64,000 nucleotides of DNA from Novilysobacter antarcticus (GCF_019802285.1 NZ_JAIEUJ010000001.1:930001-994000); one strand, 5' to 3'; positions 27,647 to 42,461 are shown, counted from the stretch's first letter. Made by a program: numbers and translations. The notes: a model not told the origin generated them from the letters alone.

Positions 27647-28012
27647 ATGGCTCGCATTCTGATCGTCGACGACTCACCGTCGCAGTTGATGGGTATCCAG
27701 CGCATCGTCGAGAAACTGGGGCACGAAACCCTGGTGGCAGAAGACGGCGCCGCAGGCGTCGAAGTGGCGCGCCGGGAATTGCCCGACCTGGTGTTGATGG
27801 ACGTGGTGATGCCCAACCTCAATGGCTTCCAGGCCACCCGCTCGATCTGTCGCGACGCCACGACCAAGCATATCCCGGTGGTCCTGGTGACCACCAAGGA
27901 TCAGGAAACCGACCGCGTCTGGGGAATGCGCCAAGGCGCGCGCGCCTACATCACCAAGCCCTTCAACGAAGCCGAGCTGGGCGAGGTGCTTGATCAGTTG
28001 CTGCCGGCCTGA
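27647..28012 (+). CDS. pilH: Response regulator, PilH/CheY type
   Basis: A 121-residue stand-alone receiver domain. The acidic pocket is VDDS (Asp8/Asp9), the phosphorylated Asp is D52 in LMDVVMPNLNG, the Thr is in VLVTTKDQ, and Lys104 is in YITKPF. The sequence closely resembles Xanthomonad PilH, which acts with the Pil-Chp chemosensory system on type IV pilus retraction. No kinase or other pil gene is adjacent, so the functional assignment rests on sequence alone. GGGGAAAG is a good Shine-Dalgarno. Confidence 0.75.
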   Translation: MARILIVDDSPSQLMGIQRIVEKLGHETLVAEDGAAGVEVARRELPDLVLMDVVMPNLNGFQATRSICRDATTKHIPVVLVTTKDQETDRVWGMRQGARAYITKPFNEAELGEVLDQLLPA

Positions 28013-28019
28013 GTGCAGC

Positions 28020-28041
28020 GGCGCCGGTTACTCCCGGCGCC
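28020..28041. terminator. Bidirectional hairpin between pilH and the DnaJ-type gene
   Basis: A perfect 8-bp stem (GGCGCCGG / CCGGCGCC) with a 6-nt loop lies in the 15-bp convergent gap and includes the stop codon of the - strand gene. U-tracts are weak on both sides. Confidence 0.45.
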
Positions 28042-28954
28042 AGTCCTTTCCAAAAGCATCGCGCATCGCCACGTAGGCCGCCTCCTGCTCCTTGGTCTCC
28101 GGTTTGGGCGCAAGAACTTCCAACTCGACGATTTGATCACCGGTGCCTGCGGGTGCGGGAATGCCGCGACCGCGCAAACGCAGCTTCGCCCCGGCTTCGG
28201 ATTGTTTCGGAATCTTCAACTCCACCGATCCGCCCAGCGTCGGTACGCTGACCGTCGCGCCCAGCGCGGCTTCCCACGGGGCGATCGGGAGCACATGGAT
28301 TACATTGCGTCCATCCACCTCGAACCTGGGATGGGCGGAGTACTCGATTTCCAGCAACAAGGCGCCGCCGTTGCCTCCCTGGCCGGCGAGGCGGATCACC
28401 TGCCCCGGCCCGATGCCCTTCGGAATCTTCACGTCCAGGGTCTTGCCATGCACGCTGACCCGAACGGTATCGCCGGCGTACACGGTTTCCAGGGACACGG
28501 ACAGTTTCGCCCGCGTATCGGGGCTACGCTGTGGCCCGGCGCCGGGCCGCCCGCGTTGTGCTTGGGAGAACGGATCGCCATGACCGCCCTGGCCGCGCCT
28601 GAACAGCGTCTCGAAGAAATCGCTGAAGCCGCCACCCGCGCCACCCCCGGCAAACACCTCTTCGAAATCCGGGCCGCCGCGGCCACCGTTGAAATCGAAG
28701 CCGCCTGGCGGAGCCCTGACCTCATCGCCCGGACGATAGCCGCGTGAGCGGAGCTGGTCATATGCCGCCCGCTTCTGCGGGTCACGCAAGGCTTCATAGG
28801 CCTCGTTGACGGCCTTGAACTTCTCTTCGGCGTCCGATTCCTTGCTCACGTCCGGATGGTACTTGCGCGCCATGCGCCGGTAGGCGGTCTTGATCTCCGC
28901 CTCGCCGGCCGTGGGCTCAACGCCGAGGGTCTGGTAGTAATCCTTGAAATGCAT
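28028..28954 (-). CDS. cbpA: DnaJ-type co-chaperone (CbpA-like)
   Basis: A 308-residue J-protein. The J-domain (1-70) contains the HPD motif in ARKYHPDVSKE. A Gly/Phe-rich linker follows (about 80-130), then two beta-barrel substrate-binding domains (VSLETVYAGDTVRV and NVIHVLPIAPWEAALGATVSVPTL). There is no CxxCxGxG zinc finger, which separates it from DnaJ and places it with CbpA/DjlA-like class B proteins. It would stimulate DnaK. No CbpM-like modulator is seen next to it. Confidence 0.85.
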   Translation of the reverse strand: MHFKDYYQTLGVEPTAGEAEIKTAYRRMARKYHPDVSKESDAEEKFKAVNEAYEALRDPQKRAAYDQLRSRGYRPGDEVRAPPGGFDFNGGRGGPDFEEVFAGGGAGGGFSDFFETLFRRGQGGHGDPFSQAQRGRPGAGPQRSPDTRAKLSVSLETVYAGDTVRVSVHGKTLDVKIPKGIGPGQVIRLAGQGGNGGALLLEIEYSAHPRFEVDGRNVIHVLPIAPWEAALGATVSVPTLGGSVELKIPKQSEAGAKLRLRGRGIPAPAGTGDQIVELEVLAPKPETKEQEAAYVAMRDAFGKDWRRE

Positions 28955-29216
28955 TTATTGCTCCAGTGCCTGCACCAGGACGGTGCAATGCAGGAATGGT
29001 TGGCGGGTCATGGCCAGCACGGCGGGATGCCACACAGGATATTCGCTGCGCTGCGCCCGGTCATGCCCTGCGGTGGATATGGTTCCGATAAGTGCCCGGT
29101 TCAAGCGCCGCAGCCTGGACTTTTCCCGGTGCGGCACGAGCACAGCACCATGGACGCCCTTGATGTGATTTTTAGAAGGAGGCGCCTAGACTGATCCTTT
29201 CATTAAGGAGAACCGT

Positions 29217-29696
29217 ATGAGCATCCAGGTAGGCGACCGCCTTCCCGAAGTGGTATTGCAGCGCATCGGCGACGGCGTCGAGAGCGTAGACACCAAGACC
29301 TTGTTCGGTGACACCAAAGTGGTGATCTTCGCCGTCCCGGGGGCCTTCACTCCGACCTGCTCGGAGCGCCACCTACCCGGCTACATCGAGCACTTCCAGC
29401 AGTTCCACGACAAGGGCATCGAGGTGGCGTGCGTGGCCGTGAACGACCCCTTCGTGATGCAGGCGTGGGGCCAGAGCCAGAACGTCCCCGAAGGTTTGAT
29501 GATGCTGGCGGACGGCAACGCCGACTTCGCCCGTGCGCTGGGCCTTGAGCTGGATGCGAGTGCCTACGGCATGGGCGTGCGGGCAAAGCGGTTCGCCATC
29601 TACGCCGAGCAGGGCGTGGTGAAGCAGCTCAACGTGGAAGCACCGGGCGAGTTCCGGGTGTCCTCCGCCGAGCACGTCCTGTCCCAGATTGCCTGA
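29217..29696 (+). CDS. Peroxiredoxin, Prx5 type
   Basis: A 159-residue thiol peroxidase. The catalytic motif PGAFTPTCSERHLPGY holds the peroxidatic cysteine. KVVIFAVPGAFTP and VACVAVNDPFVMQAWG are typical of the Prx5/AhpE-like subgroup that often uses glutaredoxin or glutathione. AAGGAG stands 6 nt ahead of the ATG. The ferritin-like gene follows 27 bp later, so the pair looks like a small oxidative-stress and iron operon. Confidence 0.9.
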   Translation: MSIQVGDRLPEVVLQRIGDGVESVDTKTLFGDTKVVIFAVPGAFTPTCSERHLPGYIEHFQQFHDKGIEVACVAVNDPFVMQAWGQSQNVPEGLMMLADGNADFARALGLELDASAYGMGVRAKRFAIYAEQGVVKQLNVEAPGEFRVSSAEHVLSQIA

Positions 29697-29723
29697 TCCC
29701 CTCCCCACCGTCCGGAGAACGAC

Positions 29724-30302
29724 ATGAGCAAGCAAGACGACTCCAACCACGGTTCCGACACGGGCGCCTCCCCGTTTGCCACCGACCTGGCCACGATCCG
29801 CGAGCGCGCCCGCCAGCACATCGAGAAGGGGGCGATCACCGACAGCTATACCGCTGACCGCGAAGTGGTGATCCGCCTGTTGAACGAGGCCCTGGCGACC
29901 GAGCTGGTGTGCGTGCTGCGCTACAAGCGCCACTACTTCATGGCCAGCGGCCTGATGGCCGACTCGATCAAGGCAGAGTTTCTCGAGCATGCCCGCGAGG
30001 AAGAAGAGCATGGCGACATGCTGGCCGAACGCATCGTCCAGCTGGGCGGTGAGCCGGACTTCAACCCCGACATCCTCAGCAAACGTGCGCATGCCGAGTA
30101 CGTCGAAGGCACCGATCTGCGCGACATGGTGAAGGAAGACCTGGTGGCCGAGCGCATTGCAATCGACAGCTATCGCCAGATCATCAACTACATCGGCGAC
30201 AAGGACACCACCACCAAGCGCATCCTGGAGTCGATCCTGGCCCAGGAAGAAGAGCATGCCGACGAACTGTCGGACATGCTGGACGGCTGGACCGGCAGCT
30301 GA
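29724..30302 (+). CDS. Ferritin-like protein, bacterioferritin/Dps family
   Basis: A 192-residue four-helix protein. Diiron-type ligands are visible in the helix pairs: NEALATELVCVLRYKRHYF, LEHAREEEEHGDMLAERI and a third and fourth helix with DLVAERIAIDSYRQII and LAQEEEHADEL. The first 25 residues are polar and disordered. It fits the bacterioferritin-like group with a DNA-protection or iron-storage role. Co-directional with the peroxiredoxin gene and close behind it. Confidence 0.82.
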   Translation: MSKQDDSNHGSDTGASPFATDLATIRERARQHIEKGAITDSYTADREVVIRLLNEALATELVCVLRYKRHYFMASGLMADSIKAEFLEHAREEEEHGDMLAERIVQLGGEPDFNPDILSKRAHAEYVEGTDLRDMVKEDLVAERIAIDSYRQIINYIGDKDTTTKRILESILAQEEEHADELSDMLDGWTGS

Positions 30303-30354
30303 TCATCAGACCAGCAGCCCCCGCGACAGCGCGGGTCGGTCAGCAGGACGCAGA

Positions 30355-30378
30355 AACGCCGCCCCATGGGGCGGCGTT
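30355..30378. terminator. Bidirectional terminator between the ferritin-like gene and gyrA
   Basis: A perfect inverted repeat of 11 bp (AACGCCGCCCC / GGGGCGGCGTT) around AT, in the 107-bp convergent gap. U-runs are short on both sides. Confidence 0.6.
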
Positions 30379-30409
30379 CTGCTTATCGGAATCCCGGCGG
30401 CGGGGACGA

Positions 30410-33079
30410 TCAGGCCGGTGAATCGCCCGAAGGCTCATCGGCCCCTGCTTCGTCGACGGGATGCGTAAGAACGGTATCCGACACGGTCGGATCCGATCCG
30501 ATCGCCGCCAGCTCCGTATCCTCTTCCAGCTCGTCATCCAGCGACGCATCCAGGCGCTCCACCGCCTGCAAGGTCTCATTGTCCGCCAGGCGCATCAGGG
30601 TCACGCCCTGGGTGTTGCGGCTGACCTGGGAGATCTCCGACGCGCGGGTGCGCACCAGCGTGCCACCGTCGGAAATCAGCAGGACCTCGTGGCTGTCGCT
30701 GAGCTGGACCGCGCCGACCAGCTGGCCGTTGCGGTCGGTGGTCTTCAGCGCGATCACGCCCTGCGTCCCGCGTCCCTTGCAGGGGTACTCGTCCAGCGGC
30801 GTACGCTTGCCGAAACCACGCTCGCTGGCGGTGAGGATGTCACCGTCACCATCGACCACGATCAGGCTGACCACCTTGCCGCCTTCGCCCAGGCGCATGC
30901 CGCGCACGCCGCGGGCGGTACGGCCCATGGAGCGCACGGTCTCGCCGGAGAACCGGACCGCCTTGCCCTCGTTGGAGAACAGCATGATGTCGGAATGGCC
31001 GTCGGAGAGTTCGACGCCGATCAGCGCATCGCCTTCATCCAGGTTGATCGCGATCTTGCCGCGCTGCAGACGGTAGGCGTACTCGCTCAGCGGCGTCTTC
31101 TTGACCACGCCGTTGCGGGTCGCGAAGAAGACGTGGCGGTCGCCGTCGTAGTCACGGACCGGCACCACCGCCTGGACCTGCTCGTCGGCTTCCAGCGGAA
31201 TCCAGTTGATGATCGGTCTACCGCGCGCGTTCGGGCCAGCATCGGGCAGCTGGTACACCGGCAGCCAGAACACCCGACCGGCGCTGGTGAAGGTCAGCAA
31301 AGTGTCGTGGGTATTGACCAGCCACAGGCTGTCGATGAAGTCCTCGTCCTTGGTGGTCGCCGCATTGCGGCCGCGACCGCCGCGTTTCTGGGCCCGGTAG
31401 CTGCTGACCGGCTGGCGCTTGGCGTAACCGGAATGCGACAGGGTCACCACCACGTCTTCGGGGGCAATCAGGTCGAGGATGTCGAGGTCTTCTTCGCTCT
31501 CGCGGATCTCGCTGCGGCGCTCGTCGCCGAACTCGAGCTTGACGTTCTCCAGCTCCTCGCGGATCACGCTCAGCAGCACGTTCGGATCCTCGAGGATCTC
31601 GATCAGGCCGCGGATCGTGTCCAGCAGCAGCTTGTATTCCTCGGTCAGCTTCTCCTGCTCCAACCCGGTCAGGCGGTGCAGGCGCATTTCCAGGATCTGC
31701 TGGGCCTGGATCTCGGTCAGCTGGTAGAACTTGCTGTCATTGGCGCCGGTGACCAGGCCCACGCCACGCGGCAGGTCTTCCGGCTGCGACGCCTCTGCGC
31801 CGGCCGCCGACAGCAACGCGCCTACCAATCCCGGCTCCCAGGTCTTGGCCAGCATGCGCTCGCGCGCTTCGTTGGGATTCGCCGAGGTCTTGATCAGCTC
31901 GATCATCTCGTCGATGTTGGCCAGCGCGACGGTCAGGCCTTCGAGCACATGGGCGCGGGCGCGGGCCTTGCGCAGGTCGAAGATGGTGCGGCGGGTGACC
32001 ACCTCACGGCGGTGACGCACGAAGGCCTGCAGGATCTGCTTGAGGTTCAGCAACTGCGGGCGGCCATCGACCAGCGCCACCATGTTGAAGCTGAAGGACG
32101 ACTCCATCTGGGTCTGCTGATACAGGTTGTTCAGCACAACGTCGGCCGAGTCGCCGCGCTTGACCTCGATATAGATGCGCATGCCGTCCTTGTCGGACTC
32201 GTCGCGCAGCTCGCTGATGCCTTCGAGTTTCTTTTCCTTGACCAGCTCGGCGATCTTCTCGATCAGCTTCGCCTTGTTGACCTGGTAGGGAATCTCGGTG
32301 ACGGCGATCGCCTCGCGGCCGTTGTCGGCCACCTCGATCTCCGCCCGCGCGCGCATGCGCACCCGGCCGCGGCCGGTGTGATACGCGTTGATGATGCCCG
32401 AGGTGCCATTGATGATGCCGGCCGTCGGAAAGTCCGGCCCCGGCACGTGCACCATCAGCCCGTCCACGTCGATCTCCGGGTCGTCGATCAACGCAATCGT
32501 CGCGTCGATGATCTCGCCCAGGTTGTGCGGCGGGATATTGGTTGCCATGCCAACCGCGATACCGGCCGAGCCGTTGATCAGGAGGTTCGGGATGCGCGTG
32601 GGCATCACCGTGGGCTCGAACTCCTTCTCGTCGTAGTTGGGCTGGAAGTCGACGGTCTCCTTCTCGATGTCCGCCATCAACTCATGGGTGATCTTCGCCA
32701 TGCGCGCTTCGGTGTAACGCATGGCCGCGGCGGAGTCGCCGTCGACCGAGCCGAAGTTGCCCTGCCCGTCCACCAGCATGTAGCGCAGCGAGAACGGCTG
32801 CGCCATGCGCACCAGCGTGTCGTACACCGACTGGTCGCCGTGCGGATGGTATTTACCGATCACGTCACCGACAATTCGCGCCGACTTGAAGTACGGCTTG
32901 TTGGCATGGGCTCCCAACACGCTCATGGCGTACAGCACGCGCCGGTGCACAGGCTTGAGCCCGTCGCGGACATCGGGAAGCGCGCGGCCGACGATTACGC
33001 TCATCGCGTAATCGAGGTAGCTGCGACGCATCTCGTCTTCGAGGTTTACCGGGATGATTTCCTTGGCAAGATCGGCCAT
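30410..33079 (-). CDS. gyrA: DNA gyrase subunit A
   Basis: An 889-residue GyrA. The N-terminus [20 protein letters not shown] and the active-site tyrosine Y122 in MRYTEARM align residue for residue with E. coli numbering. The quinolone-determining region reads [15 protein letters not shown]: Gln at 83, Ser at 84 and Asp at 87, where E. coli has Ser83/Ala84. The C-terminal beta-pinwheel carries the GyrA box (QKRGGRGR). The ATG at 33079 is supported by family alignment. The promoter lies about 130 bp upstream. Confidence 0.97.
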   Translation of the reverse strand: MADLAKEIIPVNLEDEMRRSYLDYAMSVIVGRALPDVRDGLKPVHRRVLYAMSVLGAHANKPYFKSARIVGDVIGKYHPHGDQSVYDTLVRMAQPFSLRYMLVDGQGNFGSVDGDSAAAMRYTEARMAKITHELMADIEKETVDFQPNYDEKEFEPTVMPTRIPNLLINGSAGIAVGMATNIPPHNLGEIIDATIALIDDPEIDVDGLMVHVPGPDFPTAGIINGTSGIINAYHTGRGRVRMRARAEIEVADNGREAIAVTEIPYQVNKAKLIEKIAELVKEKKLEGISELRDESDKDGMRIYIEVKRGDSADVVLNNLYQQTQMESSFSFNMVALVDGRPQLLNLKQILQAFVRHRREVVTRRTIFDLRKARARAHVLEGLTVALANIDEMIELIKTSANPNEARERMLAKTWEPGLVGALLSAAGAEASQPEDLPRGVGLVTGANDSKFYQLTEIQAQQILEMRLHRLTGLEQEKLTEEYKLLLDTIRGLIEILEDPNVLLSVIREELENVKLEFGDERRSEIRESEEDLDILDLIAPEDVVVTLSHSGYAKRQPVSSYRAQKRGGRGRNAATTKDEDFIDSLWLVNTHDTLLTFTSAGRVFWLPVYQLPDAGPNARGRPIINWIPLEADEQVQAVVPVRDYDGDRHVFFATRNGVVKKTPLSEYAYRLQRGKIAINLDEGDALIGVELSDGHSDIMLFSNEGKAVRFSGETVRSMGRTARGVRGMRLGEGGKVVSLIVVDGDGDILTASERGFGKRTPLDEYPCKGRGTQGVIALKTTDRNGQLVGAVQLSDSHEVLLISDGGTLVRTRASEISQVSRNTQGVTLMRLADNETLQAVERLDASLDDELEEDTELAAIGSDPTVSDTVLTHPVDEAGADEPSGDSPA

Positions 33080-33207
33080 CAGGTTTCCGTATTTGAGCTG
33101 AGGTGGTTTACCGCGGTGCGGGCGAACATGCGCCGGCGGACACACTGGAAACTGGCCGGCACAAGGGAGAATCCGATCCGCGGCAATACCGACGAAAAAG
33201 ACAGCGA

Positions 33208-33216
33208 ATTATAGCA
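33208..33216 (-). promoter_or_regulatory. gyrA: Extended -10 promoter of gyrA
   Basis: Reading on the - strand, TGCTATAAT is a perfect extended -10 element. It lies about 130 bp ahead of the gyrA ATG. No clear -35 box is present, which extended -10 promoters tolerate. Confidence 0.6.
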
Positions 33217-33262
33217 CGAAAGGCCGCCTCATGCCCGGCTGTTTTTCCAGAGAAACAACGAC

Positions 33263-34321
33263 TTAGGCGCTAAAAGCAGCCCTCATCGCGGCCGCATCCG
33301 GCTGCATGATCACGCCCCGCTCGGTCACGATCGCGTCGATCAATCCGTGCGGAGTGATGTCGAACACGGGGTTCCAGGCAGCGATTCCGCTCGCCGCTGT
33401 GGCGACGCCGCCGAGATGGAACAGCTCGGCCGCATCGCGCTCTTCGATATCGATCCCGTCGCCGTCCGGCATCGCCATGTCCACGGTCGAAGAAGGCGCG
33501 GCCACCATGAACTTGACGCCGTGGTGGCGGGCGGCGATTGCCAACTGGTAGGTGCCGATCTTGTTGGCGGTGTCGCCATTGGCACAGATGCGGTCGGCGC
33601 CTACGATCACCCACTGCACCTGGCCGGTTTTCATCAGGTGTGCCGCAGCCGAATCGGCCACCAGCACGGGGGAGATTCCGTCCTGTTGCAGTTCCCAGGC
33701 GGTCAACCGCGCGCCCTGCAGCCATGGCCGCGTTTCCCCGGCGAACACCCGCGAGATGCGCTGCTGGGCGACCCCGGCGCGAATCACGCCCAGCGCCGTA
33801 CCGAACCCCGCCGTCGCCAGCGAGCCGGTGTTGCAATGGGTCAGGACGCCGCTGCCCGGGCTGATCAACGCCGCCCCGAGGCTGCCCATGTGGCGGTTGG
33901 CCGCCAGGTCCTCCTCGGCAATGGCACGCGCTTCGCGTTCCAGCACGTGGTGCCAATCGCTGCCAGCGGATGCGAGCACGCGCCGCATGCGCGCCAGGGC
34001 CCAGGCCAGGTTGACTGCGGTCGGGCGGGCATCGTTGAGACGCGCGATCGCCGGATCCAGCGCGAGTGCCGCGGCCGCACCGTCATCCGCTTTGATCTCG
34101 CGAGCGGCCAGCACCAGACCCCAGGCGGCGGCGATGCCAATCGCCGGCGCACCGCGCACGGTCAGGGCGCGAATCGCCTCGAAGACGTCCTCGCCCGTGT
34201 CGCAGCGGACGTACTCGACGTGGAAAGGCAAGCGGCGCTGGTCGAGCAGTTCCAACGATTCGCCGGTCCAGCGGATCGGGCGAATACGGTCGTATCGGTC
34301 AAAATCGAAGGTGTCGTTCAT
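33263..34321 (-). CDS. mtnA: S-methyl-5-thioribose-1-phosphate isomerase
   Basis: A 352-residue enzyme of methionine salvage, converting methylthioribose 1-phosphate to methylthioribulose 1-phosphate. Seen: [16 protein letters not shown], the catalytic cysteine in [19 protein letters not shown], and the aspartate motif [22 protein letters not shown]. It also resembles eIF2B-alpha, the superfamily parent. It lies upstream of gyrA on the same strand with a 183-bp gap containing the gyrA promoter. No other mtn gene is adjacent. Confidence 0.93.
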   Translation of the reverse strand: MNDTFDFDRYDRIRPIRWTGESLELLDQRRLPFHVEYVRCDTGEDVFEAIRALTVRGAPAIGIAAAWGLVLAAREIKADDGAAAALALDPAIARLNDARPTAVNLAWALARMRRVLASAGSDWHHVLEREARAIAEEDLAANRHMGSLGAALISPGSGVLTHCNTGSLATAGFGTALGVIRAGVAQQRISRVFAGETRPWLQGARLTAWELQQDGISPVLVADSAAAHLMKTGQVQWVIVGADRICANGDTANKIGTYQLAIAARHHGVKFMVAAPSSTVDMAMPDGDGIDIEERDAAELFHLGGVATAASGIAAWNPVFDITPHGLIDAIVTERGVIMQPDAAAMRAAFSA

Positions 34322-34355
34322 GGCGGCGTGGGTCCACAGGGTGCGCGTAATGGCA

Positions 34356-38468
<4,113 letters not shown>

Positions 38469-38544
38469 CAGCTTTGCTACTCCGGTTTATTGCATGGATG
38501 GACGCCAGAAACGCCGTGGTGTCACGACGATCCGACGCCCGCGA

Positions 38545-41500
38545 TCAGGCGGCGCCCACCAGACGGGTGGCTTCGGTGAGGTCAACGCTTACCAGTCGGC
38601 TGACGCCGGGCTCGCGCATCGTGACGCCGGCCAGTTGCTGAGCGGCTTCCATCGTCGCCTTGTTGTGGCTCACAAACAGGAACTGTACCTGTTCACTCAT
38701 CTCGCTGACCATCGCCGCGAGCCGACCGACGTTGGCTTCATCCAGCGGTGCATCGACCTCGTCGAGTAGGCAGAACGGCGCCGGATTGAGCTGGAATATC
38801 GCGAACACGAGCGCGACCGCGGTCATCGCCTTCTCGCCGCCGGACAGCAGCGAGATGTTGGATACGCGCTTGCCCGGTGGACGGGCCATGATCGCCACGC
38901 CGGTGTCCAGCAGATCGTCGCCGGTGAGCTCCAGATAAGCGTGGCCGCCGCCAAACAGGCGCGGATACAGGGCCTGGACGCCGGCGTTGACGCGGTCGAA
39001 GGTTTCCTTGAATCGTCCGCGCGTTTCGCGGTCGATCTTGCGGATCGCATCTTCCAGCGTTTCCAGCGCTGTGCACAGGTCGGCGTCCTGGGCGTCGAGG
39101 TATTCCTTGCGCTGGCTGGCCTCGGCGTGCTCGGCGATGGCCGCGAGGTTGACCGGCTCCAGCCGGCGCAGCTTGGCGTCCAGTTCCTGGACGGTGCGTT
39201 CCCACACCGCGGGTTCCATGTCGTCGGTCAGGGTGTTGACCACGTCGTCCAGCACGAAGCCGGCTTCGGTGATGCCCTCCACCAGCGATTCGGCCTTCAG
39301 CACAAGGGCCTGCTGCTCGAGCCGGCGCTGGCCGATGCCTTCCCGCTGGGCGAGCGCCTGCTCGTCGCGCTGCTGGCGAACCTGCTCGAAGCGGCGAAGT
39401 TCCTGGTCGATGCCGTCCAGCGCGCTGCGGGCGGCGCTGAGCACCTCGCCCGCCTGCACCCGTCGCTCCAGCGCAACCTGACGCTGCTGCTCCAGCTCAT
39501 CCACCGGACTGGCGCCGTCGGTCAGCTGGCTGGATAGCTCGACCAGACGCGTGTCCAGCTGACCGCGTTGACCGCTCATCCGCTGCAGGGCCTGGGTGAG
39601 CGAGGCGATCTGGGCACGGTGCGATTCCAGCGTCAAGGCCAGCGCATGCGCGGCGTCGCGGGATTCGCGGGCCATGTTGCGGGCCTGATCGCGCGCCTCG
39701 CCGAGGCTGCGGCGTTCACTGTCCAGCGCCAGGCGGGCGTCTTCCAGTTCGGTCATCCGCATCACCGCCTCTTCCTGGCGGGTGCGGGCCTCGCGCGCCT
39801 GCTCGGCGAGCAGCTGCGACGATTCGGTCAGCTGCGCGACCTCGGCATCGATCCGCTCGATCCGGCTTCGCGCCGAGTCCAGGCGTCCCTGCTGGCTGTG
39901 CAGTCGGCCGGCCAACTCCGCGACGCTGCGATGGGCGACATGGAGCGCGCGCTGGGCTTCCTCGCGCTGCTGCTCGGCGGCCAGGGCCTGTTCGCGCAGG
40001 CGGGTCAGGCTGGATTCCAGCTCGTGCTCCCGCTCCTGCAGCGTCTCGATCTGACTGCGCAGCGACTGGATCTCTTTCTCCCGCAGCAGCGCACCCTGCT
40101 TTACCGCGCCGGAGCGCAGCACGCGTACCCAGCCGTTGCCCAGACGCTCGCCACTGCGGGTGATCACCGACTCGCCATCGGCAAGGTTGGGCAGCAGTGC
40201 GCGCGCGGCGGACAGGTCAGCGGCGGCGTGCAGCGGCACCAGCAGGCGCCGAACCGCCGCAGGCCCCTGCACCTTGCTGGCCAGCGATGTGGGCGCGCAG
40301 CTGACCGGCGCGTCGGCCGATGCGACCAGCGCCAGACGGCCGTGATCCAACTCACCGATCGCCTCCACCAGCGCCTCGGGCGCATCCACCAGCGCGCCTT
40401 CGATGATCTGGCCAAGTGCGGCTTCAACCGCGTCTTCCCATCCCTCATCCACCACCAGCGCCTCGCCGACCCGGACCGCGGAGTCCAGGCCGTGCGCCTT
40501 CAACCATTCCAGCGCGGCGCCGTCCTCCTGTCCCAGCGCCGCGTTCTGCAGCGTCTCCAGCGAGGACAACCGCCCACGTGCGGTCTGCGCCTGCTTGCGC
40601 ACGTCGGCCAAGGCCGACTGTGCTTCGCGCTGCTGCTGTTGCAGGGTGTCGACACTGCCCTTGCGCAACTCCAGTACGTCGCCAAGGCTGTCCAGGGAGA
40701 CCTTGTGGGTCTCGTGTTGCTCTTCGAGCTCGGCGAACGCGTCGGCGAGCGTCGTCAGGTCCAGACCTTCGCGCTCGGACTGCAGGGCCTGCCGGCGGCG
40801 CTCGGCATCCATCGACTGGCGCTCGAGATGCTCGATCCGGGTGCGCTCGACTTCCGCCGAACGGGTCGCCTCCGATTGCGCGCGACTGTGCTCGTCCCAG
40901 CGCTGCTGCCACGACGACAAGGCCGCCTCGGCCGCGCGAAGTGCTTCCTGACGGTCAAGGTCCTGCTCGCGTAACTCCTCCAGGCGCGGCTCGTCGACTT
41001 CCAGCGCCGCGCTCAGGACATCCAGCCGCGACTGGTCGTTGCCGATGTGCTCGGCGACCTCGGCCAACTGGTGGCGGGCCTCGTCGCGTGCCTTCAGCAG
41101 GCGCTCGGACATCTCGCGCTGGTGCTGGATCTGCTGCTCAATGCGGGCCAACGCCCCGCCGACTTCGTAACTTTCCGCCTGCGCCTTGTTGAGCGCCTCG
41201 GCGGCTTCCTCGCGGCGCACGCGGCCGGTCTCGATCTCGCGCTCGGCCTCACGCTGCTCGGCGATCAATTGCTGCAGGCGGGTCTCCTGCTGCGCAAGCT
41301 TCTCCCGCTGCCCGGCCAGCTTGCGATCCAGTGCCCGGTGCTCCAGTGCCTTCCATTCCGCGTCGCGGACCCTGCGGTCCTCCTGCAGCGCCTGATACTG
41401 CTCGGCCTGCCGTGCCTGGCGGTTCAGGTGTCCCAGCTGTTTGCCCACCTCTTCTCGCAGATCGCTCAGCCGGTCGAGGTTTTCGCGGGTATGGCGGATG

Positions 41501-42048
41501 CGGGTCTCGGTCTCCTTGCGGCGCTCCTTGTACTTGGAGATGCCGGCCGCCTCTTCCAGATAGACCCGAAGGTCCTCGGGCCGGGCTTCGATGATCTGGC
41601 TGATCATCCCCTGCTCGATGATCGAGTAGCTGCGCGGCCCAAGGCCGGTACCCAGAAACAGGTCGGTGATGTCCCGGCGACGGCATTTGGAGCCGTTGAG
41701 GTAGTACTGGCTGGCGCCGTCGCGACTGACCAGGCGCTTGACCGAAATCTCGTCGAATGCGCCGTACTCGCCGGTGATGGTGTGGTCGGAATTGTCGAAC
41801 ACCAACTCCACGGTGGCCTGGGAGACGGGCTTGCGCGAAGACGATCCGGCAAAGATCACGTCGGTCAGCGAGTCTCCGCGCAGGCGGCTGGCCGAACTCT
41901 CTCCCATCACCCATCGCACGGCGTCGATGATGTTCGACTTGCCACAGCCGTTCGGCCCGACCACGCCGGTCATGTTGGTCGGCAGGTGCAGAGTGGTGGG
42001 ATCGACGAAGGACTTGAAGCCCGACAGCTTGATCGTTGACAGACGCAT
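38545..42048 (-). CDS. smc: Chromosome segregation protein SMC
   Basis: A 1167-residue SMC. The N-terminal head has Walker A GPNGCGKSNI (K37); two long coiled coils flank a hinge near residues 490-620; the C-terminal head has the signature LSGGEKAMTA and Walker B CLLDEVDAPLDEAN. It works with ScpA and ScpB to compact and align the chromosome; both kleisin genes lie 1 kb away on the opposite strand. The start is set by the family N-terminus MRLSTIKLSGFKSF; an upstream ATG would add ten basic residues. Confidence 0.95.
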   Translation of the reverse strand: MRLSTIKLSGFKSFVDPTTLHLPTNMTGVVGPNGCGKSNIIDAVRWVMGESSASRLRGDSLTDVIFAGSSSRKPVSQATVELVFDNSDHTITGEYGAFDEISVKRLVSRDGASQYYLNGSKCRRRDITDLFLGTGLGPRSYSIIEQGMISQIIEARPEDLRVYLEEAAGISKYKERRKETETRIRHTRENLDRLSDLREEVGKQLGHLNRQARQAEQYQALQEDRRVRDAEWKALEHRALDRKLAGQREKLAQQETRLQQLIAEQREAEREIETGRVRREEAAEALNKAQAESYEVGGALARIEQQIQHQREMSERLLKARDEARHQLAEVAEHIGNDQSRLDVLSAALEVDEPRLEELREQDLDRQEALRAAEAALSSWQQRWDEHSRAQSEATRSAEVERTRIEHLERQSMDAERRRQALQSEREGLDLTTLADAFAELEEQHETHKVSLDSLGDVLELRKGSVDTLQQQQREAQSALADVRKQAQTARGRLSSLETLQNAALGQEDGAALEWLKAHGLDSAVRVGEALVVDEGWEDAVEAALGQIIEGALVDAPEALVEAIGELDHGRLALVASADAPVSCAPTSLASKVQGPAAVRRLLVPLHAAADLSAARALLPNLADGESVITRSGERLGNGWVRVLRSGAVKQGALLREKEIQSLRSQIETLQEREHELESSLTRLREQALAAEQQREEAQRALHVAHRSVAELAGRLHSQQGRLDSARSRIERIDAEVAQLTESSQLLAEQAREARTRQEEAVMRMTELEDARLALDSERRSLGEARDQARNMARESRDAAHALALTLESHRAQIASLTQALQRMSGQRGQLDTRLVELSSQLTDGASPVDELEQQRQVALERRVQAGEVLSAARSALDGIDQELRRFEQVRQQRDEQALAQREGIGQRRLEQQALVLKAESLVEGITEAGFVLDDVVNTLTDDMEPAVWERTVQELDAKLRRLEPVNLAAIAEHAEASQRKEYLDAQDADLCTALETLEDAIRKIDRETRGRFKETFDRVNAGVQALYPRLFGGGHAYLELTGDDLLDTGVAIMARPPGKRVSNISLLSGGEKAMTAVALVFAIFQLNPAPFCLLDEVDAPLDEANVGRLAAMVSEMSEQVQFLFVSHNKATMEAAQQLAGVTMREPGVSRLVSVDLTEATRLVGAA

Positions 42049-42170
42049 GCGTCGCGGGAGCCTCATTGCGCGCCGCATGCGGCGCTGCGGTGGATGTCAG
42101 GAAGCCGGCAAACCAGCGGCCGCCCGCGAGTATAGCGGTCGCTGGGCGGTGCCCGCAGGGCGGCGCCGGG

Positions 42171-42461
42171 CTAGTCCGCTTCTTCCGGGGTGCGAGCGAT
42201 GATCGACAGCGCGTGGATGTCGGTTTCCATCATTGCGCCGACGGCGTCGTACACCCGCCGATGCCGCGCCAGGGGAGCCAGCCCACGGAACGCGTCGCTG
42301 ACGACCTCCACATTGAAGTGGCCACGACCGTCGCGCGCACCCGCATGGCCGGCATGGCGCGCGCTGTCATCCTCGACCGACAGGGAAACCGGAGCCAGGG
42401 CGGATTCGATGGCCGCGCGGATCGCCGGCACGCGCTGCTCGCGCGGCAGACCGCCGGTCAC
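42171..42461 (-). CDS. bolA: BolA family protein
   Basis: A 96-residue BolA-like protein. The family core [33 protein letters not shown] includes the conserved histidine in RH. BolA proteins pair with monothiol glutaredoxins in iron-sulfur handling and also affect stress morphology. The start is a GTG overlapping the YciI stop (GTGA); ORFs opening further upstream would run through yciI in another frame. It is translated together with yciI. Confidence 0.85.
   Translation of the reverse strand: MTGGLPREQRVPAIRAAIESALAPVSLSVEDDSARHAGHAGARDGRGHFNVEVVSDAFRGLAPLARHRRVYDAVGAMMETDIHALSIIARTPEEAD

Noticed and set aside
28955-29216. Short frames on both strands between the DnaJ-type gene and the peroxiredoxin gene
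   Set aside because: No homology signal, poor composition, and no convincing promoter; treated as a 262-bp control region.
30461-33214. A 917-residue + strand frame opposite gyrA
   Set aside because: It mirrors gyrA codon structure; gyrA is unambiguous and the mirror translation has skewed composition.
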